Source: Rhypophila decipiens (lineage: Eukaryota; Ascomycota; Sordariomycetes; Sordariales; Naviculisporaceae). From it: DNA of 64,000 nucleotides. The stretch covers positions 1 through 64,000 of the forward strand of contig MU858057.1 in assembly GCA_033297075.1 (NCBI GenBank). The letters run 5' to 3'. The notes beneath the pieces were generated by a model that was not told the origin of the DNA, did not search any database, and saw nothing but the letters and a program-made list of their open reading frames with translations. Below are positions 43,503 to 54,785 of this stretch, in pieces (within the stretch, counting starts at the first letter, position 1; the number at the start of each line of letters is the position of its first letter). The position numbers were made by a program, and so were the translations under genes.

Positions 43503-46500
43503 TTAGGCAGTGGCAGCGACAGCCTCCTCAGCAGAAGCAGTCGCATGTCCACCACCAAGCAACTCGAGCACCTTGTTCACCACAGCACTGGGATATCCCC
43601 GGCTGAGCATCTCGCTGACAACCCCCTTGGCAGACTCCCTCTCCTCGACGGCAAGGAAAGCTCTAGTCATGGCCTCGTAGGTGCTAGGCTCTCTCTTCTC
43701 CCGCCCAACAGAGTTGTAGATCTTTCTCGCCTTGGCGATGTTCTTCTCCCCGGCCCAGCCGTGAATCAGTGTGTTGGCGATATATGGAGTCAGCTCGATA
43801 CGCTTGCTCCGCATAGTCGCCAACACTGGCTCAGTGTCGACCACACGATGGTTGGCAACCATGGCTTCGAAAAGGGCCTGGAAGAGACAGGCGTTGGGAG
43901 TGACTTTGGAATCGCTCATGACGGCGTCAAAGACGCGGCGAGCGCCCTCCATATCGTGGAGGACGCAGCCGCGGGCGTGGATGAGAGAGGCGTAATGGAC
44001 CGGCTCGGGGCGTTGACCCGACGCGCGAATCATGTCGAGGACAGCCTCAGCGGCAGCCATGTCGACTGGTTCCAATGTGGCGTGGGTGTCGACAAGAAGC
44101 TTGAAGGTGTGGGCGGTCGGGGCGATACCTCTGGCTCTCATACGCTCGTAGTACTCGAGTACCTTGGCCTTGTCCCTCTTGGTGGTCAGGAAGAACTGCA
44201 TCATGCTGTTGTATGGAGCGGGCCGGGCCTTGTAGTTGGGCATGGCCTCCATCTCGTCAAAGAGCTCTTCGGCAAACTTCTCGTCGCTGACACGGCAGAG
44301 GGCGTTGACAATGGTTCCGTAGGTGACCGATGTAGGCTTGATTCCCAGGCCGCGCATCTCGGCAAAATAAAAGAGACAGTCGTCAATACGACGGGCCTTC
44401 CCCAGCTTGCCAATCAGAGCATTGTAGAGGAATGAGCTGGGCTCAACACCCTCTGACTTGGCCCGATGGAAAATCTTGACTGCTTCCGTAGCCTCGTCGA
44501 ATGTCTTGGTAGACTCCTTGAGGGTGGTGATGTACAGTCCAAAGGTATTGGCAGATGGGGCAGCCCCCATAGCGAGAAGCTCCTGGTGGTATTGCTCGGC
44601 CAGGCCCCGGTCTCCCAGAGTCAGGCAAGCTCCTACCATGGCGTCGAGGATGGACGACCAGCCGTAGCGGACAACGACATATTGAGTCAGGAGGGGCACA
44701 TCGGTGCGGGCAGTAGCGAGAATGTCGTGGCACAGGTCCAGCTTTCCATCACGGGCGGCAGCCGAGATCAGCTTGGCATACGTGATGTATCGAGGATGGC
44801 GGCCGGCGCGGCGCATATTGCGAAACCGTGTGAGCGCATCATGCAACCTGGGGCCCTTGCGACCATGGGTCCCTTCCAGCTCGTCCGAAATGAGCGAAGA
44901 TCCCTTGAAGTCGGTGTTGTGGGCGTAGGGATCGAAGGTATCCTCGTAGCTGGCGATGGTTGCAGTGGACGGGAAGGGCGACGCGACAGAGGGGGCAGTC
45001 TGAGGGGCATACGACACGGGCGAAACCACTTCTCTGGGGTCAACTATGCCGCGGGTGCTCATGTACTGCGAAATGAACTCGACACCTTCCTCGACCTCTT
45101 CAGCCAACATGGGGTTTTCGACACCACTCTCGCGAATGCGCTGGAACATTGACTCGGCCTGTGTTAAACCTTCAAGAACCTGGCCAGAACCAATCATTGC
45201 AATGGCGTACATGGTAGTCGGCTCGATGAAGGACGATGTAACCTTGACCTCAGGGCTCGTGAGAAGTTGCCAGTACTTGGTAGCAGCGGCTACATCACCT
45301 TCTCTTATCGTCATGGCAAGCAGAGCCATGGCGGGGGAAACAATTTTGTCCAAGGTCAAGCTGTTAGCAAACGCGGCCACAGCAGTATGCTTGTCGCCAT
45401 GATCAGCAGCAACCTTGGCAATCTCACTCATGGCTGAGCTCCTGGTCTCATTTTGGATTGCCTGAGCCCACTCAAGAGCTTGCCGATAGATGCCACGATG
45501 AACGAAGCCCTTAACGAAGCCGCCCATAACAATAGCATCCTGGATGTCAGAAGCTTTTACGCCGTACTCCTGAACGATCTTCTTGTAGAACTTCATGGCA
45601 CCCTCGAGCTTGTCCGAAATGACATAGGCATTGATCACGGAAGCGTAGACCTGAGCATCAAGACGGTCCTGCAGCGAGGCTTCGCCTTGATCGTTTGCAA
45701 TAGCAAGATTGCGGTACTCATTGTAGCATTCAACAGCACTGATGAGATCACCAGAGTTGGCGAATGCCGTGATCATGGCAGGGAATGTAGCGGCGAATGG
45801 AATAACCTGCTTGGACTCCATGTGCTCAAAGAGCTGGAGCATGTCAGAAACCCGGCCAGCCATGGCACAAGCCGAGATGAGCTGGTGGTACGTCTCGGAC
45901 GAATAGGCCGCCCTGTTGGACAAAAGCGAAGACTCAAAGATGTTGAGGGCCATATCCAACCGGTCATCCTCGCACAAGATGGCATGTTCCAGCTCGTGAG
46001 AAGCAAACATGAATTTGCCAGGTTCATCCATACCACCGAACCGGAGCCGTTTGTCCTCGAGAGTCTTCTTGTTGGCAGCTACCTCAAGCGAGCGAGAGGC
46101 GAGCAAGCCAACCAGGATGTTGTACGTGTCAGCATCAGGGGAAACCTTCCGCCTGAGCATGTCAGCATAGATATCCAGAGCCTTGGTGGAGATCTCGGTC
46201 TTCTCCCGCGTGAGGTGGATGGCCGACATCAGCAAGGCATTGTAGGCAGTGGAAATTGGCTTGATACTGCCGACCAACATCGATTCGAACACGACGGGGA
46301 TCTCGGCATATCGTCCATTCTCGGAGAGCTTGGTGAGGTGGTTGGCATATGCTTGTGATTGGGGGTCGACCGGGGGCGTAGCTGTCCTGGCAATGCTCGC
46401 AGGCGTCCGCGCCCGAGACAAGGGAGTCATGGAGCGTGTCCGAATTTCTTCGGCAAGTCGTTCGGCGAGTTCGGGAGAAACGGCTCGAAGAGATTCTACC

Positions 46501-47084
46501 TCTTCCTCTAGCGCATCCATCTCCTTCCGGAACTCAATCTCCCTCTCGATGGCCGCATCGATGTGGGCGAGTGCGGCCTCCGCCTCGGGTGGGACACTGG
46601 ACTTTCCATCGCTCGGCGCTAACTTGTCACGACTTTCGGTCGCGAGCGTCTTGGCATCGTGTCCTAGGAGGATGGACGCCGGTGTAGGCTTCCACTCGAT
46701 GCGCTTGGGAAACTGGAACTGAACCCATTCCTTCTCCTCTGCTTCTGCTTCTGCTTCTGCTCCGGCCTCTGCGGCAGCCTGAGAGACCTGGAGTTTGTCC
46801 TCAAAGTAGGCATCTAAGCCTGGGAGGACTGCCTTTTCATGGCGACGCTCGACCGAGCCAGCGGTTTGCGAGCTCGTGTGAAAGGCATTTTGAAGGCCGA
46901 GAGTTGAAAGCCCGACGAGCCGCGTCCGGTTGCGCCGCGCAAAGGACGGGCGGTTTTGTGTGCTTAGAACATGGGATTGGGGATGTGTAGCGGCGACGAC
47001 CGATTGGGCGTAGCCGTGGGTGAAAGACTTGGAGAATCCCTGGCGGATGAAGCTCTGGAATACCGAAGAGTAAACGGATGGCAT
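43503..47084 (-). CDS. Large mitochondrial pentatricopeptide-repeat (PPR) protein
   Basis: Single exon, 1193 residues. The N-terminus is basic and Ser/Ala/His-rich (SFIRQGFSKSFTHGYAQS), like a mitochondrial targeting sequence. A coiled-coil, Glu-rich part lies at about 90-210. Degenerate PPR motifs of about 35 residues follow, for example TAYNALLMSAIHL, YSSETYHQLISACAMAGR, FLYNALIGKLGKARRID, TYGTIVNALCRVSDE and HTFKLLVDTHATLEP. The C-terminus is Glu/Ala-rich. Known: fungal PPR proteins bind mitochondrial transcripts and control their stability or translation. It is not possible to say which transcript. Antisense frames over this gene reach 300 codons but are byproducts of codon use. It diverges from ERG8 over 2.5 kb. 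Confidence 0.88.
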   Translation of the reverse strand: MPSVYSSVFQSFIRQGFSKSFTHGYAQSVVAATHPQSHVLSTQNRPSFARRNRTRLVGLSTLGLQNAFHTSSQTAGSVERRHEKAVLPGLDAYFEDKLQVSQAAAEAGAEAEAEAEEKEWVQFQFPKRIEWKPTPASILLGHDAKTLATESRDKLAPSDGKSSVPPEAEAALAHIDAAIEREIEFRKEMDALEEEVESLRAVSPELAERLAEEIRTRSMTPLSRARTPASIARTATPPVDPQSQAYANHLTKLSENGRYAEIPVVFESMLVGSIKPISTAYNALLMSAIHLTREKTEISTKALDIYADMLRRKVSPDADTYNILVGLLASRSLEVAANKKTLEDKRLRFGGMDEPGKFMFASHELEHAILCEDDRLDMALNIFESSLLSNRAAYSSETYHQLISACAMAGRVSDMLQLFEHMESKQVIPFAATFPAMITAFANSGDLISAVECYNEYRNLAIANDQGEASLQDRLDAQVYASVINAYVISDKLEGAMKFYKKIVQEYGVKASDIQDAIVMGGFVKGFVHRGIYRQALEWAQAIQNETRSSAMSEIAKVAADHGDKHTAVAAFANSLTLDKIVSPAMALLAMTIREGDVAAATKYWQLLTSPEVKVTSSFIEPTTMYAIAMIGSGQVLEGLTQAESMFQRIRESGVENPMLAEEVEEGVEFISQYMSTRGIVDPREVVSPVSYAPQTAPSVASPFPSTATIASYEDTFDPYAHNTDFKGSSLISDELEGTHGRKGPRLHDALTRFRNMRRAGRHPRYITYAKLISAAARDGKLDLCHDILATARTDVPLLTQYVVVRYGWSSILDAMVGACLTLGDRGLAEQYHQELLAMGAAPSANTFGLYITTLKESTKTFDEATEAVKIFHRAKSEGVEPSSFLYNALIGKLGKARRIDDCLFYFAEMRGLGIKPTSVTYGTIVNALCRVSDEKFAEELFDEMEAMPNYKARPAPYNSMMQFFLTTKRDKAKVLEYYERMRARGIAPTAHTFKLLVDTHATLEPVDMAAAEAVLDMIRASGQRPEPVHYASLIHARGCVLHDMEGARRVFDAVMSDSKVTPNACLFQALFEAMVANHRVVDTEPVLATMRSKRIELTPYIANTLIHGWAGEKNIAKARKIYNSVGREKREPSTYEAMTRAFLAVEERESAKGVVSEMLSRGYPSAVVNKVLELLGGGHATASAEEAVAATA

Positions 47085-49584
47085 TTAGGATGCGGCTGGA
47101 GGGTGTATCTAGACGGGCGCAAACGTGGTCAAGTCAGTCTGTGATGGCGCATGATTGAGTTTGATGGTGATCTGAAGAGTGGCATTCACGCACGCGAGCT
47201 TTGCGACAAGCGAATGCCGCGAAATGGGCAATGCGACGGTGACTTACAAGGAGAGAAATATATAGGCGCGAATGCAGGTTCATTTGACGACAGCGAAGTC
47301 GTCAAACAAACGCGCTATATGGTTTTGATTGGTGTTTTCTTTGGGGTTGGAAAGCAGCAGCAGCAAGAAGCAAGAGCAGAAAGGAATGAGTGTACGTGAG
47401 AGGGAGGGCGTGCCAATTATTTGTGGTTCAGCCTTCGATCCGATCGACGAGGTGAGCTTTTTTTTCTCCCTCCCCTGGGCCGCTCGCTGGGCGTTCGGCG
47501 GTCCAATTCGCTGGGTCTGCGCTAGCTTCCCGGGAAAGCTCTGCGGGTGGACTCGGAACGTTGTTAGTCAGAAGGCGGGCCCCGTTTTAGGTGACGCCAA
47601 GAAAGAGCTTGAGAGCTTCGAAACAGCTTGCATCAAAAAGCAAAGGAAAAAAGAAAGAAATTGAATCGCAGGTTGTGATCTGTTAAAATTCGAATAGGGG
47701 TTGATATTCATCTTTATTTCCTCAGGTATGGATTTCAGAGGAATTCATGTCTCTTCATGATTACGTAGACCTCGAACCTAAGGCGTAAAGAACAGATTGT
47801 AGGTTGAGCAACAACACACATTCAACAAGCTCCCTCCCTCACCAGCCCAAAAAACGTGTGTGTCATTCACACTCCGGCAAGACAACAAAACTCCCCGGCT
47901 CCAGTTCGCAAGTGACTTTGCCGGCTTTTGGAGGCCCACTGCGTGCGTGTGCTCTTTCCACAACCGTCTTCGAGAATCTCCTACTTTCCTAGAAGTGGAG
48001 ATCCCAAACCAAGCATGGCAGGCAAGCATCCAGGTGACGAATGGGAGACCGCGAGCGGAAGGCTCGGACGCGGGCTGAAAAGAGGTGTGGGGCTGACCCC
48101 CGCGAAATGTCAAACAGACGAAGACAAACCGGACAGGTAAAGTCCAAATTCCTGGGACTGCAAATTTCCCATACAAACTTGACATTTTGGTAACACGTTA
48201 CGGGGTACCATGTCTTCGATCGCTTGATCAAGCTGCCAAAATACGCTCCTGGTGATATCAATATCATTCAAAGCCGGCCCTGCTTCCCCAGGTTCCATCA
48301 TCCGAAGCCCCAGAATTCAGGGGAGGATCCAAGATCCAAACGCTAGCCTCGGACTAAGACCTCACCATGGCACCGGGATCGTCCATGTTTGCTTCTTTCC
48401 AGCTTCCCCGAAATGAGACACTTGTGAAAATTTGAATTGTTCATGCGCGGCCCTAAACGCGTGGAGACGCGTCGAAGGGGAGCCCATAAAACTGAGCTCT
48501 TTTATCTCAATGGCAGGCCAGGGAATCGTGTTCTTCCCGGCCCATCGAAGTCTTCGCACGTTGGCTTATCAGATCGATGCCTGCAGTTGGGAAGGAACTT
48601 TGGAAATACGAAGAGGCACTGCAGTGCCTCGAAACAGCAGTCAGGTGTGCGCTCACTGCATTGATGACGAAAATTCGCCGTTGCGGGTCGGGGCTTTGTG
48701 TCACCCCGAGTCTTATCAGATCTGACATCTTGACCGGGGCTCCACCGAGACGGTTCCGGTTATCACCGACTCACATCGGTCGGAGGTAGGAGGCCTGAAA
48801 ACCCCGACTCGTAACTGTCATCATCAGCAGCCAGCAAAAAGATTCACTGCGGTGCTTCCGCGTCCCAAGCCTGTCAGCTCTCAACGATCTACTCTTCATA
48901 GCCTCTTTTTCCATCCGATTATTTGCGATGTGCCTTTGTTTGAATTGCAGACCGGAAGCTTCCATGCGATGAAGTCACCGGAAGGAATTCAATTGCCGCC
49001 GCAGAATATCGGACTGACTGACCTTACACTGTAGCTCAGCATTGCTTGCTTCCTTTTGATTCAATGAAATATCAAACTTCATCAGCTACTTTCAGAGATA
49101 CTCTACCAATTGACCCATTTGCGGCATTCTCACACAAGTGTGCCTACTCCGAGCATCATCTTCATTCATGACGCCGAAAATGGAAAGATTCCGCTGGGCT
49201 GGGACCTGAATATCAATGAAGGGCTGCCCCCGCATTTTCTGGAGATCAACCTCCAGCTCGTCAACCCCGCATAAAATTTCCACCCCTCACAGCCAGCAAG
49301 TGCCTGACCTGTGATATCACAATCAGGGGTTTCATCTCAACTGAAAACGTCATTGAAGCCATCATGACATTTTTCATCCGGTGAATGCTGCAACTTATCT
49401 TTTCGTCCCAAATCAACATCAAAGCGGTCTTGCAAGTACCGCGTGTTACCCTGTTTCATTCATTTCGTCACATCCGAGCGTTGACTGTGACATTCATTCG
49501 TCCCCTCCTTTGTGTCTGCCCCGCATCCTCTCATCACCAGCTCCGATCTCACTTATTGACAATATCGAAAAGATCGACAACATC
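47085..49584. other. Divergent intergenic region (2.5 kb)
   Basis: Between the PPR gene (minus) and ERG8 (plus). Several unsupported short frames (for example 47778-48185 minus). No repeat or RNA gene recognised. Confidence 0.5.
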
Positions 49585-51073
49585 ATGACCCGTCAGAACC
49601 ATACCGTTGCCGTCTCGGCCCCGGGCAAGGTCCTTCTCGCCGGCGGATATCTCGTGCTTGACCGGGCCTATACCGGCTTGGTCTTCGGCCTCAGCGCCCG
49701 CATAAATGTCATCGCCCAGCAGATCCCTACCAGCGCAGGTGTCCATCTCAACGAGATTGTTGTCGAGAGCCCTCAATTCTTAGAGGCGCAATGGCGTTAT
49801 GGCTACCACCAGGCTGACCAGGATGGGGGGATCAAGGTCACTCAGCTCCAAGTGTACGCTTAACCCAATGTCATGTTGTTTACCTCACCCCTGAGCCCAA
49901 TATTTACTCACATCTTTTATCAGGGGGTCCCGCATCGTGGCAAACCCATTCGTAGAGACAACACTCAACTACGCGCTCACCTACATCGCCCGCGCGGCGC
50001 ATTACAAGCCCTCACACACGATCAAGGCTTGTCGTCTAACCATCCTGGCCGACAACGACTACTATTCCCAACCGGCGTCCACCGCATCGTCCATCTCTCC
50101 TTCCGAGTCGTCCTCCTCAGATACCCCCCCAGCCTCATCCATAAACGCCAGCCACGCCATCAGTGCCTCTCGTTTCGCGCGGTTCCCAACGACCCTCGGC
50201 GGCGCCAACAAGACCGGCCTTGGCTCGTCCGCCGCCTTAGTCACGGCTCTGACTGCCGCGCTGCTAACACACTACCTCGACCCGACGACTTTCAGCCTGA
50301 AATCCGACTCTGGCAAGCAGATCCTGCACAACCTTGCTCAAGCGGCACATTGCGCTGCCCAGGGCAAGGTCGGCTCAGGATTTGACGTTGCGGCCGCTGT
50401 GTACGGCTCCTCAACCTACAGGCGATTCTCGCCAGGAATTCTGGCCATCTTGCCCGAGGCAGGTGCGCCCAAGTTTGCGACACTGTTAGAGAAGGTGGTT
50501 AATGGCCTTGAGGAAGGTGCAAAGTGGGACACAGAGGTGCTCAAAGACGCGGTTAGTCTGCCCGTTGGGGTCGCCATGAGGATGTGTGATGTCGACTGTG
50601 GCAGTCAGACGGTTGGCATGGTCAAGCAGGTTCTTGCGTGGAAGGCGAAAGACCCCGAAGAGTCGAAGGCTATTTGGGATGAGTTACAGAGACGGAATGA
50701 GGAACTTGCCAAGGTTCTTAAGGAAGGGAGGAAAGAGGATATCAAAGAGGCTGTGAGGAAGGTTAGGGAGTATGTCAGGCTTATGGGGACTAAGAGCGGG
50801 GTGCCGATTGAGCCGGACAGCCAAACTGAGTTGCTAGATGCGTTGGAAGGTGTGGATGGCGTGTATGGCGGTGTTGTTCCTGGGGCTGGCGGGCACGATG
50901 CTGCTGCGCTTTTGGTGGAGGATAATGACGAGACAATGGAGCGGTTGCGGGAGTTTTTGAGTCAGTGGAGCAAGAAGGAGGGACATGGACGGGTCAGTTT
51001 AATGGGCGTGAAGGGTGAGATGGAGGGCGTTAGGAGTGAGGAGTTGGAGTCTTATTCTGGGTGGTTGAGATGA
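49585..51073 (+). CDS. ERG8: Phosphomevalonate kinase
   Basis: Two exons, 49585-49853 and 49924-51073 (70-nt intron), phase 2, 472 residues. GHMP kinase motifs: APGKVLLAGGYLVLD at the N-terminus, KTGLGSSAALVTALTAALL (ATP-binding loop), GKVGSGFDVAAAVYGS and GAGGHDAAALL at the C-terminus. Known reaction: ATP-dependent phosphorylation of mevalonate-5-phosphate to the diphosphate, in the mevalonate pathway towards ergosterol; cytosolic/peroxisomal. A Ser/Pro-rich insert (SSISPSESSSSDTPPAS) between the first two motifs is longer than in yeast. The donor was chosen because GT|GTACGC keeps the phase; a stop follows 5 codons into the intron if unspliced. Confidence 0.95.
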
Positions 51074-52624
51074 TTTGCACGAGTTATTTCTCTGCTGCGG
51101 CCTACAAAAAGAAAATGGGAAAAGTTGGAAGGATATGATCTGATGAGATTTGACATGCCATCTTGAGCGTTTATACGATGACTAGGTATATATACCGACC
51201 TTACCTAGGTAGCTAGCTACCATATATATTTTGGAATCTCTCGCCGGGCCCTGGAAGACAAATATATCGGAGGAGTCTTTACTTCTGGTCTTCACTTGTC
51301 TGGTTCCCTGTCATTCTGCTTTACGAAAGGAATTTCATCTAGTTACGAACAAAACCCATTTACGCGCGAACTGAAAAAACAATCCGTGACCGAATAACTC
51401 TCACGGCGTTCGCAATGCTGGCGATGCTTTACACTGCATTGACGAACAAACTTGGCAACAGGCCGGTTGAGTGTCTGACATGAAGAATCAATGAGGAAAT
51501 AGGCAAGTAAATAATAGGTATCAACCACCGCTGCCTCAAGCTAATCGTACATACTCCTGTCACGTCCAGTTTTCACGACATGAATGAATTGAAAGGTTCA
51601 TACAATCTGTCCCATCTGCTTGTTCTTCTCCAATGCTTTTTGTCGTTTTGTTCCCACCTCAGCTTCCCATTTCTCTACTGTCCGTTGCGGAACACCTGTA
51701 AGCCTTTTTCTCCGTTGTGGAAAGAGGTCATTCATTGCCTTTATTTTTTCGTTCTCCCATCATCCATGCCTGCTTCTTTATATTATCAACCTTTCCCCAT
51801 ATACATTGGCCACATCTGGACCATCCAGCCTGCCTGCCTGTCAATGAGTCAGTCATTATCGTCACCACCGCATCCCAAAAGCAGCCCTTCCCTTCCAGGC
51901 ATGAACAACATAAGAACATCAAGACAAGGACTGACAAGTCAATCCAGCCAGTCAGCCCGTATCAAAAATTACTATTATCAAAAAGGTCCATGACTAAAAA
52001 GGAAAAAAGTACAAAGGAGACATGAGATAATAAGATTGGGAAAAACATCAAAGCACAATCAACAAAGGGAACAAGAATATAAGGAATTTTGAAATAGAAG
52101 TCTATTGTAAGAACAGCTCGCTTCGCTTTATCTTTGTCTTTTTGGCTTGGTATAAGTAGGTATTTCATGAATGACTTTTGTGAGAAGGAAAAGACCAAAG
52201 AGCAGGAAAGATAAAAGGTATTTGAGAGGACAGAAAAACAATGTCATAGTTGAAGACAATGGGGAAGAATGGATTCATAAAAGGTCGACAAGGGGCTCTC
52301 TCTAGATGATCGCTGAATGGGTTGGTAAGAAACCAAATGTAAGAATGAGAACAATGGGTTGTGGTACATTGAAAGAAACCGTCCAAGGAAAGAGACTGGA
52401 AATGGGAAAAAGAAATGAAAGAAACAATGTGGGATGTCAACATGACGACAAAATGTCATTTGACCGGCGGGAAGGTGGGCGTGAATGTGATCGATCCACC
52501 CTCGGACCGTTGCGCGGCAGGTACGGACTGGTGATGCATCTGGTCCGCTGCTGCCTCTGTTGAATCTGGTTGACGTCCAACCCGGATGACGGCAATCTCC
52601 TCGAAGCCAAGGAAGGAGGAGCCC
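51074..52624. other. Convergent 3' region (1.5 kb)
   Basis: Between ERG8 (plus) and the CRIB-like gene (minus). Pyrimidine/purine-rich UTR-like sequence; unsupported frames to about 137 codons (51580-51993). No gene recognised. Confidence 0.5.
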
Positions 52625-53673
52625 TCAGAACTTTAACTTCCCACTCTTAGGACTAGCCCTAGGCGTCAGGGGACTAACCGGGCTCCCAATAAAGAACCGA
52701 TCATCACCATCGAGATCCGACGAGCCCAGGCTAGAAACCGGCGAGACGGGCCTGGTGACCTCGAGCTTTTCCAGAATTTGTAGACACCCCCCTATTTTGC
52801 CAATTCCAAGACCGGTAGCAGTACAATTATTACCACCAGGAGTGTTGACGCCGGGAGAGTCACAGTCACTGTTGGCCCCAGAGCCATTTGCACTACTAGA
52901 GGTGAGCGAAGGCAAGACCAATCTGTTCAGCGACCGTGTGCTCATGGACATGGGACTTGCACATCGTGAATTGTTGTGACCGTTCCCGTTCCCGTTACCG
53001 CTCCTGTTGCTCCGGGTGCTTCCCGCCCCGGGGGTGTAACTTCGTGAGAGCGGGCAGGGGCGCTGGGCGGAGGATGTGCCGCCAGAGTATTGGTCCACCA
53101 GGCTGTTGGTGCTTTGGCTCCGGCTCGTTGGCGGCCGGGTCGCGTAGTGCTGCTGTCCTTGCCCCTGACCGTGCTCATTGGGACGCTGAGGCGAGGCAGA
53201 AGTTGATCTGGATCTGGTCCCGTTTCTTGAGTGGGATCGTGTATGGTGCGGTGAGTGTGTCTGGATTTGGTGCTGCTGCTGCATGTGTCTGTTGTCGTGT
53301 TCGGTCTTGGCTTCTGCTATCCCGACGCAGGAGGCTGCTGCTTGTTCACGGAGGACGGAGATTCTGTGAAGAAAGGGTTAGTTAGCTGGAACATCTCGTA
53401 AGATGTGCAAGATGGATCTGCCACGTACTCGTCTTCACTGAGCCCGGGCAGGGTCGTGATTTCCCGCTTAAAGTTGAATGGTTGGGACTGTAGTAATAAA
53501 GGTATGTGTTAGTCAATCCATCCTGTTACCGGTGTAGAATATATGATCCAGGTCATGTCTGTGAGAGTACTAACAATCTCCAGCTTGGAACGTTTCGTCT
53601 CCTTGCCGCGTTTAAACATCCTCAAGCCCCTGAGACTGGTGCAGAGCCTCTTGACGTCGTTGCGGAGCTGCAT
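52625..53673 (-). CDS. Ser-rich protein with CRIB-like Rho-GTPase-binding motif
   Basis: Three exons: 53673-53575, 53487-53429 and 53363-52625, phases 0 and 2, 298 residues. Residues 33-48 read ISQPFNFKREITTLPG, close to the CRIB pattern I-S-x-P-x(2-4)-F but lacking the usual following His residues. The rest is Ser/Asn/Gly-rich and disordered, with QQQHQ, NGNGNG and SPV.S repeats, and ends SPKSGKLKF. Known: CRIB motifs bind active Cdc42/Rac. Inferred: a small Rho-GTPase effector or scaffold, perhaps in polarity; the missing histidines weaken this. The ATG at 53673 is the first in frame. It is 1.1 kb from the next gene. Confidence 0.6.
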
Positions 53674-54785
53674 TGTGGACACGAACGGCGGTGGTATTAT
53701 GGAAGAAGTACGAGTCGAAGAGGTCTCTGGGTTCGGGACAAGCAGGTAGTCGCCCTGGTATTGTATATGATTCGACGGCTCGGGAAACAGAGAAGCCGAT
53801 ATCTCAAGCGGGACGGTTCTTTCGGGAAGGGTATGGGCGTGCCTGGGCGGTATTATCTAGTGAAAGAGAGAACAAAAGAATGACAGACTGATTAACGAAA
53901 GTAGTAGTAGCTGGTGAAAAGCAGGGTTTGAGCGAGTGTAGGCCCGTGTCAGAAGAACAACAGGAACAAGCGAGCAAGGCTGAAAGAGCGAACAACGACA
54001 ATGTCGAAAAAGAAGAAAGGAGAGACAAAGGAGTGGCAAAGCTGAGATGTTTAAGCAACCATGGGAATATCTCTCTCGCACAGGCACAAAGATAGTAGCC
54101 TTCAGCTTAGCATCGACAGCCACCCTTTTTTTTCTCTTCTTCCTCACTTGTTGCCGGTTTAGTTGGTGATGGTGGACAACCCCCTGCTTCTTCTTCCAAG
54201 TTCCAACTGAATGGATGGAATAAGACGGATCGGGCACAAAGGCAAGGCTGGTGACATTTCAGTCCATCACATAAAACCGTTCGGCGGAGCGAGTTTTAGA
54301 TATATAGAAATTTCTGAATTCAGGGACCCGAGCAGTTGGAACGCGGTCCCCTGGCTAGGGGACACACGGCATGCACGGCAGCAGTGCAGTTGGCATGTGC
54401 CTGGAATGCAGCAGGGCAGCTCCCATCATCCCGATGGAATGGAAATTTCGAGGGCGATTGTTGATTGGGCGCGAATCCAAGACATTGTCCAGAATCCAAT
54501 AGATTTCTGTGAATAATTGCATTGGTAGGCGAGGCGTGAAATGGGGTGTGAAACTTCACAGAACAATCGTAAAGCCGGAGACCTTATGTAAGGTCACCAC
54601 ACGTATTTGAGAGACGCATGTTATTTATTTATCGTCATTTCACATCCAATACGACCATTGGGTTGATCGAAAACGCATGCCGCTAAGCCATCCCTTACAT
54701 GAACACTGGTGATTTCCTCCTTACATCAAACATGGCGACGGTGGATTTCTGCCGCATTCGACCATCGACCAAAATCTCCAAATCC
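53674..54785. other. Intergenic region upstream of the CRIB-like gene
   Basis: Promoter of the CRIB-like gene and 3' flank of the aldehyde dehydrogenase. No gene recognised; an upstream exon cannot be excluded. Confidence 0.5.

Noticed and set aside
43545..46722. Long antisense open frames (up to about 300 codons) opposite the PPR gene
   Set aside because: They mirror the biased codon use of the 1193-residue PPR protein and show no domain, start context or splice signals of their own.
47778..48185. 135-codon minus-strand frame between PPR and ERG8
   Set aside because: No recognisable domain, poor composition, no homologous motif; lies in an otherwise non-coding stretch.
51580..51993. 137-codon plus-strand frame after ERG8
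   Set aside because: Low-complexity pyrimidine-rich sequence, no motif; probably 3' UTR or chance.
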